A stretch of DNA of 64,000 nt, taken from positions 62,397,620-62,461,619 of the forward strand of contig CM043700.1 in assembly GCA_023935145.1 (NCBI GenBank), read 5' to 3'. The position numbers and the translations under genes are program-made. Below the pieces are notes generated by a model. It had not been told where the DNA came from. It worked only from the letters and a program-made list of their open reading frames with translations, and made no database searches. Positions 20,700 through 31,150 of the stretch are shown here, piece after piece. This DNA comes from Bretschneidera sinensis (Eukaryota; Streptophyta; Magnoliopsida; Brassicales; Akaniaceae). Every line of letters starts with the position of its first letter. The first letter of the stretch is position 1.

Positions 20700-22215
20700 G
20701 ATGCTCAGTCTTTTGAGATGTGGGTCCGAGAGTATGAAGCTTAATCGAAATGCTCGGACTTTGAGGTGTGGATCCGAACATATGATTCTTAATCGAAATG
20801 CTCAGACTTGGAGACGTGGGTCTTAGTGTATGAAGCTTAGTCAAAATGCTCGGACTTAGAGATGCGGGTCCGAGCGTAAGATTCTCAATGGAAATGCTCG
20901 GACTTGGAGACGCGAGTCCCAGTGTATGAAGCTCAGCCAAATTACTCGGACTTAGAGACATGAGTCCAAGCATATGGTGCTCGAACAAAATGCTCGGACT
21001 TGGAGATGTGGGTCCGAGCATATAGTGCTTATGCAAAATGCTCGGATTTGGAGATGTGGGTCCGAGTGTATGATTCTTAATCAAAATGCTCGGATGTTTA
21101 GACTTGGAGACATGGATCTGAGCGTATGAAGCTTAGTCAAAATGCTCAAACTTGGAGACGTGGGTCTGAACGTATGGTGCTCAACCGCAATGCTCAAACT
21201 TGGAGATGTGGGTCCTAACGTATACTGCTTAACTGAAATACACGAATTTGGAGACGTGGGTCCGAGTGTATGGTGGTCAACCAAAATACTCGGACTTGGA
21301 GACGTGGGTCTGAGTGTATGATACTCAATCGAAATGCTCAAACTTGGAGACGTGGGTCCGAATGTATGAAGTTTAGTCAAAATGCTTGGACTTTGAGACG
21401 TGGGCCTAGTGTATGATTCTCAATCGAAATGCTCAGACTTGGAGATGTGGGTCTGAACGTATGGTGCTCAATCGAAATGCTCAGACTTGGGATGTGGATC
21501 CTAGCATATGGTCCTTAACCAAAATGCTCGGATTTGGAGACGTGGGTCTGAGTGTATGGTGTTCAACTGAAATGCTTGAACTTGAAGACGTGGGTCTGAG
21601 CGTATGATGCTCAATCGAAATGTTTGGACTTGGAGACGTGGGCCCGAACATATGAAGTTTAGTCAAAATACTTAGACTTTTAGACGTGGGCCCGAGCATA
21701 TGATGCTCAATCGAAATGCTCGGACTTGGAGACGTGGGTCTGAGTGTATGGTGCTCAACCAAAATGCTCGAATTTGGAGACGTGGGTCTGAGCATATGAT
21801 GCTCAATTGAAATGCTCGGATTTGAAGGTGTGGGTTCGAGCGTATGATGCTCAATCGAAATGCTCAGACTTTGAGACATGGGTCCGAGCGTATGGTGCTC
21901 AACTAAAATACTTGGACTTAGAGACGTGGGTCCAAGCGTATGATTCTTTATTGAAATGCTTGGACTTGAAGATATGGGTCCGAACATATGATGTTTAATC
22001 AGAATGCTCGAACTATGAGATGTGGGTATGAGCGTATGAAGCTTAGTCAAAATGCTCAAAATTGGATACGTGGGTCTGTGCATATGAAACTTGGTCAAAA
22101 TGCTTGGACTTGGAGATGTGGGTCCGAGTGTATGAAGCTTGGTTAAAATGCTCTAACTTGGAGATGTAGGTCCGAGCATATGATGCTCAATCGAAATGCT
22201 CGAACTTGGAGATTT
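20700..22215. repeat. 48-bp tandem array, about 30 copies
   Basis: The unit is approximately gacttggagacgtgggtccg followed by agcgtatgaagcttagtcaaaatgctcg. Because 48 is a multiple of three, all frames can stay open and give 16-residue repeat peptides such as HTLGPTSPSPSI on the minus strand; I do not treat these as genes. Good units carry 8-bp inverted arms GCTCGGAC and GTCCGAGC (20848-20855 with 20868-20875; 20992-20999 with 21012-21019). It lies next to the 3' LTR, where Tat/Ogre elements are known to carry variable tandem repeats. Confidence 0.92.
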
Positions 22216-22520
22216 CTGTTCTTGGCTTCCAAAAGAAATTAACTTGTCTATTTTTGAATAAGTATAGGTATGAGCTTTGGACTTTTTTGGGCTTTAATGC
22301 TTTTGGAATAAGGCTTGCATTTGTTTGGGCCCATAAATAGTTTTGCATTTTAGGTTGGGATGCTTTTATGAGAACATCTTCTATAAGCATTTATTGATGG
22401 TGTGCCATACCGTTGTCTAGAGTAATGGAATGACGGCGCACACCCTTGATTATATGAAATGTTTTGAACTTTTACAGTTGGAGGTGAGTTAATTTCCCTC
22501 GTAGGTTGTGTCTGGATTCT

Positions 22521-22527
22521 TATAAAG
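22521..22527 (+). promoter_or_regulatory. TATA box of the antisense unit
   Basis: TATAAAG in an otherwise G+C-balanced stretch about 130 bases upstream of the first ATG of the antisense reading frame. The nonautonomous element has a similar cttataa box at the same relative place (about 12694). Confidence 0.45.
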
Positions 22528-22652
22528 GGTTAAAGTTTCTTCTCATTTCTTTACTTCAATCATTTGTATTCAAGAGAGAAAGTTGAGAGCACTCAAATTC
22601 CTTAGTGATAAAGGTGAGGTCGGTCGCATGAGGAGAGTTCGGAGTTTGGAGT

Positions 22653-24745
22653 TTGCTTGGAGTTGGAGTTTGTAGAGCATTCAGAGTCTTCGTTTCCTTC
22701 ACAGTTCATTCAATTGGTGAGTTCTCCATTTTTTTACGATATTTTTTGTTGGTAGTTATCATGATAGGCCTAACGATAGTGATAATGATAGTGATAGTGA
22801 AAGTAGGAGTTGCTATAAGAGTAGGACTAGTGAGGAATTGCTATGAGAGCAGAACTAGTGAGGAGTTGTCCAAAGAGATTAATGACACCATGGGTTTGGA
22901 CTATGGTTCGACTGAAGGTGTGGTCTTAGGAGAAGGGAATACTCTGGGGGGGGGGGGTCTATTAGCAATAGTACCATACGGAGGAGGGGAAAATGATTCT
23001 TCTTCGAAAGATGACAATGTCTTTTAAGAACTTTGAGGGATATGAGGGTGGAGGAGAGGGTTTGTGATAACCTTCCAAGTGAAAACCATATAAAATTTGT
23101 GTCTACATTCATCATTTAAAGGTCGAGCTCAGGTTTCCTCTTCATTCTTTCTTCTGTCTTATCCTGAGGTACTTTGACATAGCTCTGTGCCAGTTAGTTC
23201 CCAATTTCATACATTTGATTATGGCATTCATATATGTGTGTACGGAGGTGAAAGGATTAATGAATATCAATGTCTTCAAAGCCTATTTTCAAATTAGTAA
23301 GCACGACTAGTACGGTTGGGTGGTGATTAGCTTTAGGGCCAAGAAAGGGTTGTTGAAGAAGAAACCCTCTTCCATTAAATAGTGAAAAAAATATATTCTT
23401 TTATGTTCAAAGTGACAAGAGTTTTAGACTTCCACTGACGTGGAGTATGGATCGAGTAGGGAAGTGCAAAAAGCCAAATCTCTAGAACCATGAATAGGAA
23501 AAAATGAAAGATATGATAGTCATACCCATAGATGTTGACATTTTATATAATAACGATGAATTAACGAAGCTTGGCCTCTGCCTTCAGGGCCCAAAGGGCA
23601 CTCTTGACAATGATATATTCTTAAATGCATTTTTCATTATTGTATTCTTCCTTTCATTTACACTTGTGTTTTTTCTTGGGCAAAGATGGATGCCATAATA
23701 AAATCTAAGAAATGAGTGAAGACGATAGCACCAGAGAGTGAAGAAAGTCACTGAAGAAAATGCGGGTAAGCAACCTTTGTAGAAGAAGGCCGCCTCCAAA
23801 AAATAGCCTTTAAACCCTTCTCCCATCCCAATCGACATGGATGTTCTGAGTCTTTTGATGCCTCCTCTTCCAGGGCCGAGATCTTCTTTCTTTGTGGCCC
23901 TTACAGTATCTTATTATCTTTCTTCTTCATCTCAGGAGGCTCCGTCTGTTACAGGAGTTCACGGGCCAAACTGGGGTATAATGACAGATGAATCCGTGTT
24001 TTCTCATGCTTGGGTAGTGAGGGAACACCTAATCCTCGGTATACATCCACGTGACATCATCAAACTTGGGAGAAAGCCTATTGAGGGTTTATGCTTTGTG
24101 GCTGAGGTCTTAGTTTCTCAGGTAAACTTTACTTCTTTTGGTTTTCATATTATTTGCTTCCTAGGGTTTTATACTTGACACAATTTTTTTACTTTTATTT
24201 CAATCGGGCGTCGTGAATGGGATGTTATCTAGATCTGAATGATCGGCTGACCAAGAATTAGTAAAAGTTTGATGATAACTGTGGTCTTATCAAACAACTG
24301 TAAGCCTCACTAGATAGAGTTCAGAGCGGGAAAGAAAGCGCGGAGGCCCACCTAGCTCAAGAAGAGAAGGCCAAGGCCGAGGCTGTGAATGAGATGGAGA
24401 AGATAAGACACTGCCACGGCTGCTGAAAAGCACTTGAGGGAAGAAATGAAGGCTGCTATAAGGAAGGCTGTGGAAGAGGCTGAAGCTAATTTTAAGAGGT
24501 CTACTATCTTCAAGGAAGTAGTGGAAGAGGAGGTTGGACTTTAATACCTTGAGGGGTTCATGGAGAGCAAGAAGAAAGCCGAGGTCATATTCCCTTTGAC
24601 CAACTTCTCTATCTTTGAGCTCTAATCTTCTAGAGAGAAGGGCACAGTCTAGGCTAGATAAGATGACGAGGTGCAGATCTAGTCACACAGCACTATAGAG
24701 GAGGCGGTGGACATTGTTAGTGATGAGGTCGGTCTTTGAGCCCTT
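22653..24745 (+). pseudogene. Antisense ORF of the Tat element (Transposase_28-like, broken)
   Basis: The plus strand, opposite to pol, reads a protein-like series with several stops and shifts. An acidic start (about 22880-23025) is followed by a segment with LRFPLHSFFCLILRYF and QLVPNFIHLIMAFIYVC (23118-23230), then WVVISFRAKKGL and KKKPSSIK (to 23384). This resembles the plant domain annotated as 'putative gypsy type transposon' (Transposase_28). Then come a GPNWGI segment (about 23970) and a Glu/Ala/Lys-rich coiled-coil region with VGLQYLEGF-like wording (24300-24600). An AATGAAAAAT-type 3' end follows. Antisense ORFs between integrase and 3' LTR are known in Tat elements; the function is unknown. 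It is inactive here. Confidence 0.6.
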
Positions 24746-24959
24746 ATGTTTTTTATTTTTCTTGTTATGTATTTTAAGGTAGAATGTGCCTCTTTTTGAC
24801 TTTGTAAAAATATTTCGATCAATGAAAAATTATCATCTTCCTCACTTGCTCTACTTATAGTTTCAACTTATTGATAAGGGAGGCCGAGGAGTAAAGGTCT
24901 TGGACCTTGACCTCGGCATAGGTGAGGTTCGTACACTTGAGATGAATATAGTGAAATTA

Positions 24960-27900
24960 TAACATTCTTTCATTGATAACTTGGATATTGCATAAGTAAT
25001 ATTGGTAAAACAAGTGAAACTTGGCGAATATATTCAAAGGGGAACTTCGGAGATATACTACGGATAAAATTTGCGAAGATTCTTTGCATTCCAAGTTCGT
25101 GGTATAGGCTTACCGTTCAAATCTTCAAGCTCAAATGTGCCGGCTCGACAAAATTTACAAATGCGGTATGGATCTTCCCAGTTAGAGAGGAGGTTTCTTG
25201 TTTCATGAGGATGAGATACTTCTTTTTTTTGAAGTACCAGATCGTGCAGTCTGAAATTACTCTCTCAGACTAGAGAGTTATAGTACTTGGAGACTCTTTA
25301 TTGATAAGTGGCGAGCTTGATGTGGACTTTGTCTCGAGCTTCGTCGATAAGGTCGGCATTCATCATCAAGGTTTCTTCATTACTATCTTCAATAAAGTTA
25401 TGTATCCATAGTGAGGGCGTTCCAATTTCTAGAGGGATGACTGCTTCAGAGCCATATGCCATTTAAAAAAAAAAAGTTTTTCCGGTGGGGGTTCGAGCGG
25501 TGGTTCGATAAACCTAAAGGACATTCGAAAGATTATTGATCCATTGCTTATTAGTATCATCCAGCCTTTTCTTAATGCCTTGTAGGAGCGTTTTGTTAGT
25601 TACCTCAGCTTTTCCATTAGCTTAAGGATGTCCCACTGAAGAAAAACAATGTTTGATATAGAATTCTTCACAAAAAGCTTTGAACCGAGCACTGTCAAAT
25701 TGTTTGTCATTGTCGGTGACCAATATTCGTGGTATGCCGAATCGACACACTATCGACTTCTAAACAAAACCTTAGGCTTGGTGATCAGTTATTCTGGCGA
25801 GCAGTTCAGCCTCTGCCCACTTGGTGAAATAGTCAATCACTATAATGAGGTGCTTTCTTTATCCCGGGGCTCCGGTGAAAGGGCCGATGATGTCCATTCC
25901 CCACATGGCGAAGGAAAATGGACTGGTGATTAAAGTTAGGGAGTTAGCTGGTTTCTAAGGCAACAAGGCATAATATTGGCAGTTTCATCATTTTTTGACC
26001 ATTTCTATGGCATCTTACTGCATCTTTGGCCAATAGTATCCATAACAGAGTATTTAGAAGGCCAAAGCTAGGCTCCCTAGGTGGTTGTCGCATACACCCT
26101 CATGGACTTCTCGAAGTACATAGCTTGCTTTGGTAGGTTTGAGGCATTTAAAATATCGGATGGTGAAACCCTTCTTATACAGTTTCCTATCGATAATGGC
26201 GTACCACGAGGCGCGATAGATAAGCTTCTTAGCTTCATTCTTCTACTCACGGAGTTAGCTATCTCGCAAGTACCGGAGGATTGGATCCATCAATGTTTCC
26301 CCCACAAAGCCTAGGAGGATAAGTATTTCGTTGATGCTTAGGCTAGAAAGAGTCTCAAGATAGACAGCTTGAGTGAGGTTGGTATGCTGAGAGGAGGGAA
26401 GCTAAGCCAAAGCATCGGCCTTTGAATTTTTAACCCAGGAACCTGTGTTATTCGGAATATCTTGAATGATGTGGCGAGTTCTCTGGCTTTCTTGAGATAT
26501 CAGGTGATTCTCGTACTTTTGGCCTCAAATTCACAGGTCATTTGATTCACCACAAATTGTGAATCGTTGTAGGTGTCCAAGGCTTCAGTGGCCAATGCTT
26601 TCGTAAGCTTTATCCTGATGAGTAATATTTCATACTTGGCCTCGTTATTAGAGGCTTTGAACCTAAACCTCAAGGCATATTCAATATTGAATCCTTCAGG
26701 ACTACTAAGGATGAGTCCAACCCCACTTCTAATACTGTTAGAAGAACCATCTATATAGAGTGTCCGATTTAGAGTTCATTCGGCCATCTCTGCTTCTAGC
26801 TCTTCAGTTGGAATCTTGAGGAGTGTTATCTCCACTATAAAGTCTGCAAGGGCTTGATCTTTGATAGCCTTTCGAGGTCTATAGTGGATGTCAAATTCTC
26901 CAATCTCAATGGACCATTTAACCATCTTTCCCAAGATATCTAGCTTGTGGAGTACTTGTCTCAAAGGCTGACCTGTTAGGAGAGCGATCGTGCTCGCATG
27001 GAAATATAGTCAGAGTTCTCAGGCTGAAATTATGAGAGCATATGCCATCTTCTCAATGGGGAGGTATCATACTTCGGCGTCATGGTAAATCCTACTAACA
27101 TAATTTATGGGTTTTTGAAAACCCATATCTTCTTGGATCAAGATAGAGGCTACTACATCATGACTCGCCGGTAGATAAAAGGAAAAACTCTTCTCCCATG
27201 ATAGGCTTGGTTAGAAGTGGTGGGGAGCTTAAGCATTACTTTAATTCCTCAAAATCTTTCTAGTAGTCATCGGTCTAGGTGAAACATTTGGCCTGCTTGA
27301 TGGCTTTGAAAAAAGGCTGACACCTTTCGACAAACTTTCACATAAAACGACTGAGTGCTGCTATTCGCCAAGTTAGTCTTTGTACTACTTTCACTGATCG
27401 AGGAGGGTTCATGCCATTGATGGCCTCGATCTTTTTGGGATTAGCCTTTATTTCTCGTTGGGTAACCATAAAACAAGAAACTTTCCAACAATAACTCTGA
27501 AAGCTCATTTCGTTGGGTTCAATTTCATCTGATAGTGTCGGAGTATTCTGAAAGCTTCTTCCAGATCGAAGTTATGGTCCTTAGCCTCGATACTCTTCAC
27601 CAACATATCATCTACATAAACTTTCATATTTCTTTCGATTAGTTCTTAGAAGATCTTGTTTATCAATCTCTGATAGGTGGCCCCAACATATTTGAGTCCG
27701 AAGGGCATGACCTTGTAGCAGTATAACCCTTGATTGGTGATGAAGGCTATTTGTTCTTGGTCAGGCTCATGCATGAGGATCTGGTTATAGCCTGAGTAAG
27801 TGTTTATAAAACTGAGTAGTTCGTGCCCAGAGGTGGCATCGACAAGCTAGTCTATCGTGGGAGAGGGAAGTTGTCTTTTGGGCAGTCTTTTATTCAAGTC

Positions 27901-28743
27901 TGTAAAATCAATGCAGATTCGTCACTTACCATTGGGTTTTTTGACCATGACTACATTGGAGACCCAATCCAGGTAGTCTACTTCCCGAACGAAATTGGCT
28001 GTGAGAAGCTTGTCTACTTCGGTCTTGATGGCACTTTATCGTTCGGGGGTGAATGACCTCTTCTTCTGAATTACTGGCTTATAGTTTGGATCCATGTTTA
28101 GTCAGTGTACAATGACTTCGGGGTTGATCCCTGGTATATTCAAGGCTGACCATGCGAAAAGATCTTGGTTCTTTTAGAGGACGAAAATTAGTGACTCCTT
28201 GAGATCTTTGGGGAGGTTGAACCCGATCTGAATTGTTTTGGAGTCTTCTATGCCAAGTGGAATGGCGATTAAATCTTCCACGGTTGACCCAGTGGAGTTC
28301 TGATCTCATCTAGGAAATCTCCTAATTCTATAGGCAAAGCCTCGGTCTTCTTTCCTCCTCTTATAGAGTTCAAGTAGTAATACCTGGAGACTTGTTAGCT
28401 TCCTTTGACTTCTCCTACTACATAGGGAACTTCATCTTTAGATGGTAGGTAGACACGACCACTTTCAGTTCGTTGAGCATTGGTCTGCCGAAGATCATGT
28501 TATACGACTATTTGACTACTAGGAAAGTGATCTGCATAGTGGTGGTTTGCAGGGTTGTCCCTGTTGTAACCAAAAGGACTATACTTCCCTCGGTGAATAC
28601 CGATGCTCCTGAAAAGTCATACAAAGGAGAGGAGATCAATTTTAACTGACTGTCTTTTAGTTGCATCTTCTAGAAAGCATCGTAAAACAAAATATTTGTC
28701 CAGCTTCCATTGTCTACTAGGATTCGCCTGACATCATAGTTGG
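24960..28743 (-). pseudogene. Tat pol: protease, RT, RNase H, integrase (broken)
   Basis: Domains read from right to left in shifting frames. Protease has LVDNGS (about 28715) and YNMIFGRPMLN (about 28500). RT has EVDKLL..NFVREVDYLDW, then FTDLNKR (27885-28030) and an intact YVDDML (27601-27618). RNase H ends with HYRPRKAIKDQALADFIVE (26800-26890). Integrase keeps all three acidic residues of the DDE triad: GMDIIGPF (about 25893), VTDND (about 25715) and the Glu in GKAEVTNKTLL (about 25600). Many stops and shifts (for example after PNGK) rule out function. These enzymes would copy and insert the element. Confidence 0.8.
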
Positions 28744-29042
28744 TGATGAGTGCTAAATATTGCATATTTTGGCCCCTTAATTTACATTTTTTAGCTTAGG
28801 AATTTGTTACTTTGAGTTTTTTTTTTGTTGTTTTACAGGTTTACAAGCTTGTAAAAGAGTTTCACTAAATTACCAAAATTGCTCGTACAAATCAGCCATT
28901 TTTGAAGATTAAACTGTATTGATTCAGGAAGAACCAGGAGATGAGCCATATATGCTTGGAAAGATCCGGATGTCTAGTTTCTGGAGAATTTTACAGATCA
29001 ATAAAATGATTTTCCTAGAGAAAGTTATGACAGTTTTAGTAG
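28744..29042 (+). repeat. Start of an Athila-type LTR in plus orientation, fused to minus-strand gag
   Basis: The fragment begins TGATGAGTGC, an LTR-like start, and runs about 300 bases. Its part 28905-29042 is the reverse complement of 30950-31095 inside the LTR on the other side of the gag. It ends abruptly at the gag fragment. The two inverted copies enclose the gag and primer site, which points to rearrangement rather than simple insertion. Confidence 0.65.
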
Positions 29043-29707
29043 AAGAACCTCTTGTATGCTTCCTCCCCCGTCAAACTCAAGAATGTCCCCCCATTCATAG
29101 ACTCGATCATGCTACGGTTGGGTTGAGTCAACCCTTGGTAGAAGAAATGAACGAGTCTCCATTTTTCATATCCATGTGGAGGGTATATGATCAGTAACAC
29201 CTTGAAGTGCTCCCAGCTCTCAAAAAACTTTTCATCCTCATCTTGAGTGAAAGAACTAATCTCTTTTCGGCACTCATTCACTCTAGACATTGGGAAAAAC
29301 TTATGATAAAATTTGCTAAGCAGATTTTCCCAAGATGTAATAGACCCGGGCGTGTTGGAATCCAACCATGCCCTAGCTCTATCGTGAAGAGAAAAAGGGA
29401 AAAGTCGAAGATGGACTGACTCCTCAGAGAAGTTCTGAAACTTGAATGTGGCACAAATGTCTTTGAACTTCTTTACATGACTATAAGGATTTTCAAGATC
29501 TAAGCCATGAAATGAGGGTAGGAGTTGGATTATATGTGGCTTTAAGTCAAAACAGGTGGCATTGGTAGGTGGCAATACTATGCAAGAAAATGAATTAGTC
29601 GCAACGGGTGCGAACAAATCCCTAAGGGATGTAGTGGAGTCCACGTTCCAAGCTCTAGGTTGCTCTACATGCTCCGGATGATTTGCATTCCTAAAATTTT
29701 CTCCCAT
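29036..29707 (-). pseudogene. Athila-type gag, N-terminal 223 codons
   Basis: An uninterrupted minus-strand frame from ATG 29707 shows the Athila-type capsid motifs HIIQLLPSFHGLDLENPY, LRLFPFSLHDRARAWL, FFPMSRVNECRKEI, ESWEHFKVLL and YPPHGYEKWRLVHFFYQGL. It stops where the gag is joined to the LTR fragment at about 29042, losing the zinc-knuckle part and everything downstream. The primer site lies about 300 bases upstream as expected. Gag alone would be a truncated particle protein, so the locus is inactive. Confidence 0.75.
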
Positions 29708-30014
29708 CTCAACTGTCTCTCTTTCAACTAGTGTTCTTTTCTGTCTCCTAAGAGTTCTTTCTAAGTCGGGATCTCAAGGTGTCAATTCTAAATTCAGGGA
29801 TCAAGCATACACCACAAAAAAGCAATAAAATAAACTAATTAGTAGAAACAAAAAAAATAATAAAATAAATTAAAAATTAAAATAAAAATTAAAATAAAAA
29901 AATTAAATAAAATTAAAATTAAAATAAAAAAAAAAAAACAAAATAAAACAAAAATACTAACTAAACTAGTAGAAAAAAAAATCAATTCAGACAAAAATTT
30001 CACAAACAAAACAA

Positions 30015-30033
30015 TTCCCCGGCAACGGCGCCA
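30015..30033 (-). other. Primer-binding site matching tRNA-Asp
   Basis: The minus strand reads TGGCGCCGTTGCCGGGGAA, the complement of the 3' end of plant tRNA-Asp (from memory), six bases inside the LTR end at 30040. It confirms minus orientation for the element carrying the 29036-29707 gag. Confidence 0.8.
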
Positions 30034-30039
30034 AAAACT

Positions 30040-31150
30040 TGTTGTGAGTTTTAAATTACTCGTAAGTGCACGAGTCGTTTGCAATATAGTGTTATGCAAG
30101 TGCGAGGTCAAATCCACAGAGAATTGCGTTGTGAAAATATTTTTATCTAAACTAAGCCTATTTTAACCTAGTTCCAAGTTTTGAATTGTCTTTTGCAAAA
30201 CAAATATAAACTAAACTAAATTGATTTAAAGACTAATGATAAAAACACTAAGGTTTCTGAATCCACCCCACCAAAGTAAAGCATATATCTTCATGTTCTA
30301 TATAAAAATAATCTATCGAAACAATTCAATGAATCCAACTTTAAACAAATCACAACAAATATCCCAATTAAATCAAAACAATCCAATGTATCCGCTTTTA
30401 ACAAATCACAAAGGATATCCAATTTAATCAAAAACAATTCGATGTATCCATCCGATGAAACACACGGAATATCCAACAGAACAATTTAAGCCCAATCAAT
30501 CATAAGATTTTACTCAAATAATTGAACAGAACATTTATATTAAAAAACATCAGAATTGTATAAACAAATCTGAAAATATTATGCCAAACAACGGCGAGGC
30601 TTCATCTTCAACCTTAGCTGAAGATTTTAGCCACTCATAATCATGAAACTAAAGTTCACAATAATAGTGCTAAACATTAAACTTTAAAACTAACAAAAGC
30701 AGTAAATTAAAAACTGACTATACATGGGGAGAAATTTCACTCGTTGTTGGGCGGCGCTTCCCCTCGTGATAGCAAAGCTTTCGGAGATCTACTAGAATGC
30801 TAGTAGAAGTCCTTTAAATTGCACCAAAATGGCACTTGGATTGCTTACTAAAGATGAAGTGAAGAGAGGCTTATATAGGGAAACATCACAAGTGCAATAT
30901 GCTTCCAATCCAATGTGGGATACTGCAAATTCCAGCTTTTGTTCTTTGACCTTTGTCTACTAAAAGTGTCATAACTTTCTCTAGAAAAATCATTTTATTG
31001 ATCCATAAAATTCCCCAGAAAATAGACATTGGGATCTTTCCAAGCATATATGGCTCATCTCCTGTTTCTTTCTGAATCAATACAGTTTAATCCTCAAAAT
31101 TGGCTGATCTGTCATGCTGAAATCATGCACAGCTTGACCTTTGTCTACTA
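30040..31150 (-). repeat. 5' LTR of the broken Athila-type element
   Basis: The inner end is CTCACAACA next to the primer site. The body contains cttatataggg (TATA-like, near 30870) and the gagccatatatgcttgg block shared with the LTRs at 28744, 32918 and 38905. The outer end is replaced at about 31150 by plus-oriented LTR sequence of the other Athila family, so no target duplication can be read. Confidence 0.65.

Larger units (their letters stand above)
20086..28743 (-). mobile_element. Tat-lineage Ty3/gypsy element, 3' two-thirds
   Basis: Read on the minus strand the order is: protease (cut at 28743), RT, RNase H, integrase (to about 24960), then a 2-kb antisense ORF, a 48-bp tandem array and a 3' LTR (20086-20581). 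An extra ORF and a repeat-rich region between integrase and LTR are known traits of plant Tat/Ogre-type elements. The 5' part is displaced or missing because other elements are joined at 28744. Frames are broken throughout, so it is inactive. Confidence 0.8.

Noticed and set aside
20608..22098. Minus-strand repeat proteins of 99-205 codons in the 48-bp array
   Set aside because: A period divisible by three keeps frames open. The repeats occur in several frames and both strands, so coding is not supported.
13500..22215. CRISPR-like array
   Set aside because: There are no unique spacers between constant repeats; the whole unit repeats and drifts, and the DNA is a plant nuclear retroelement.
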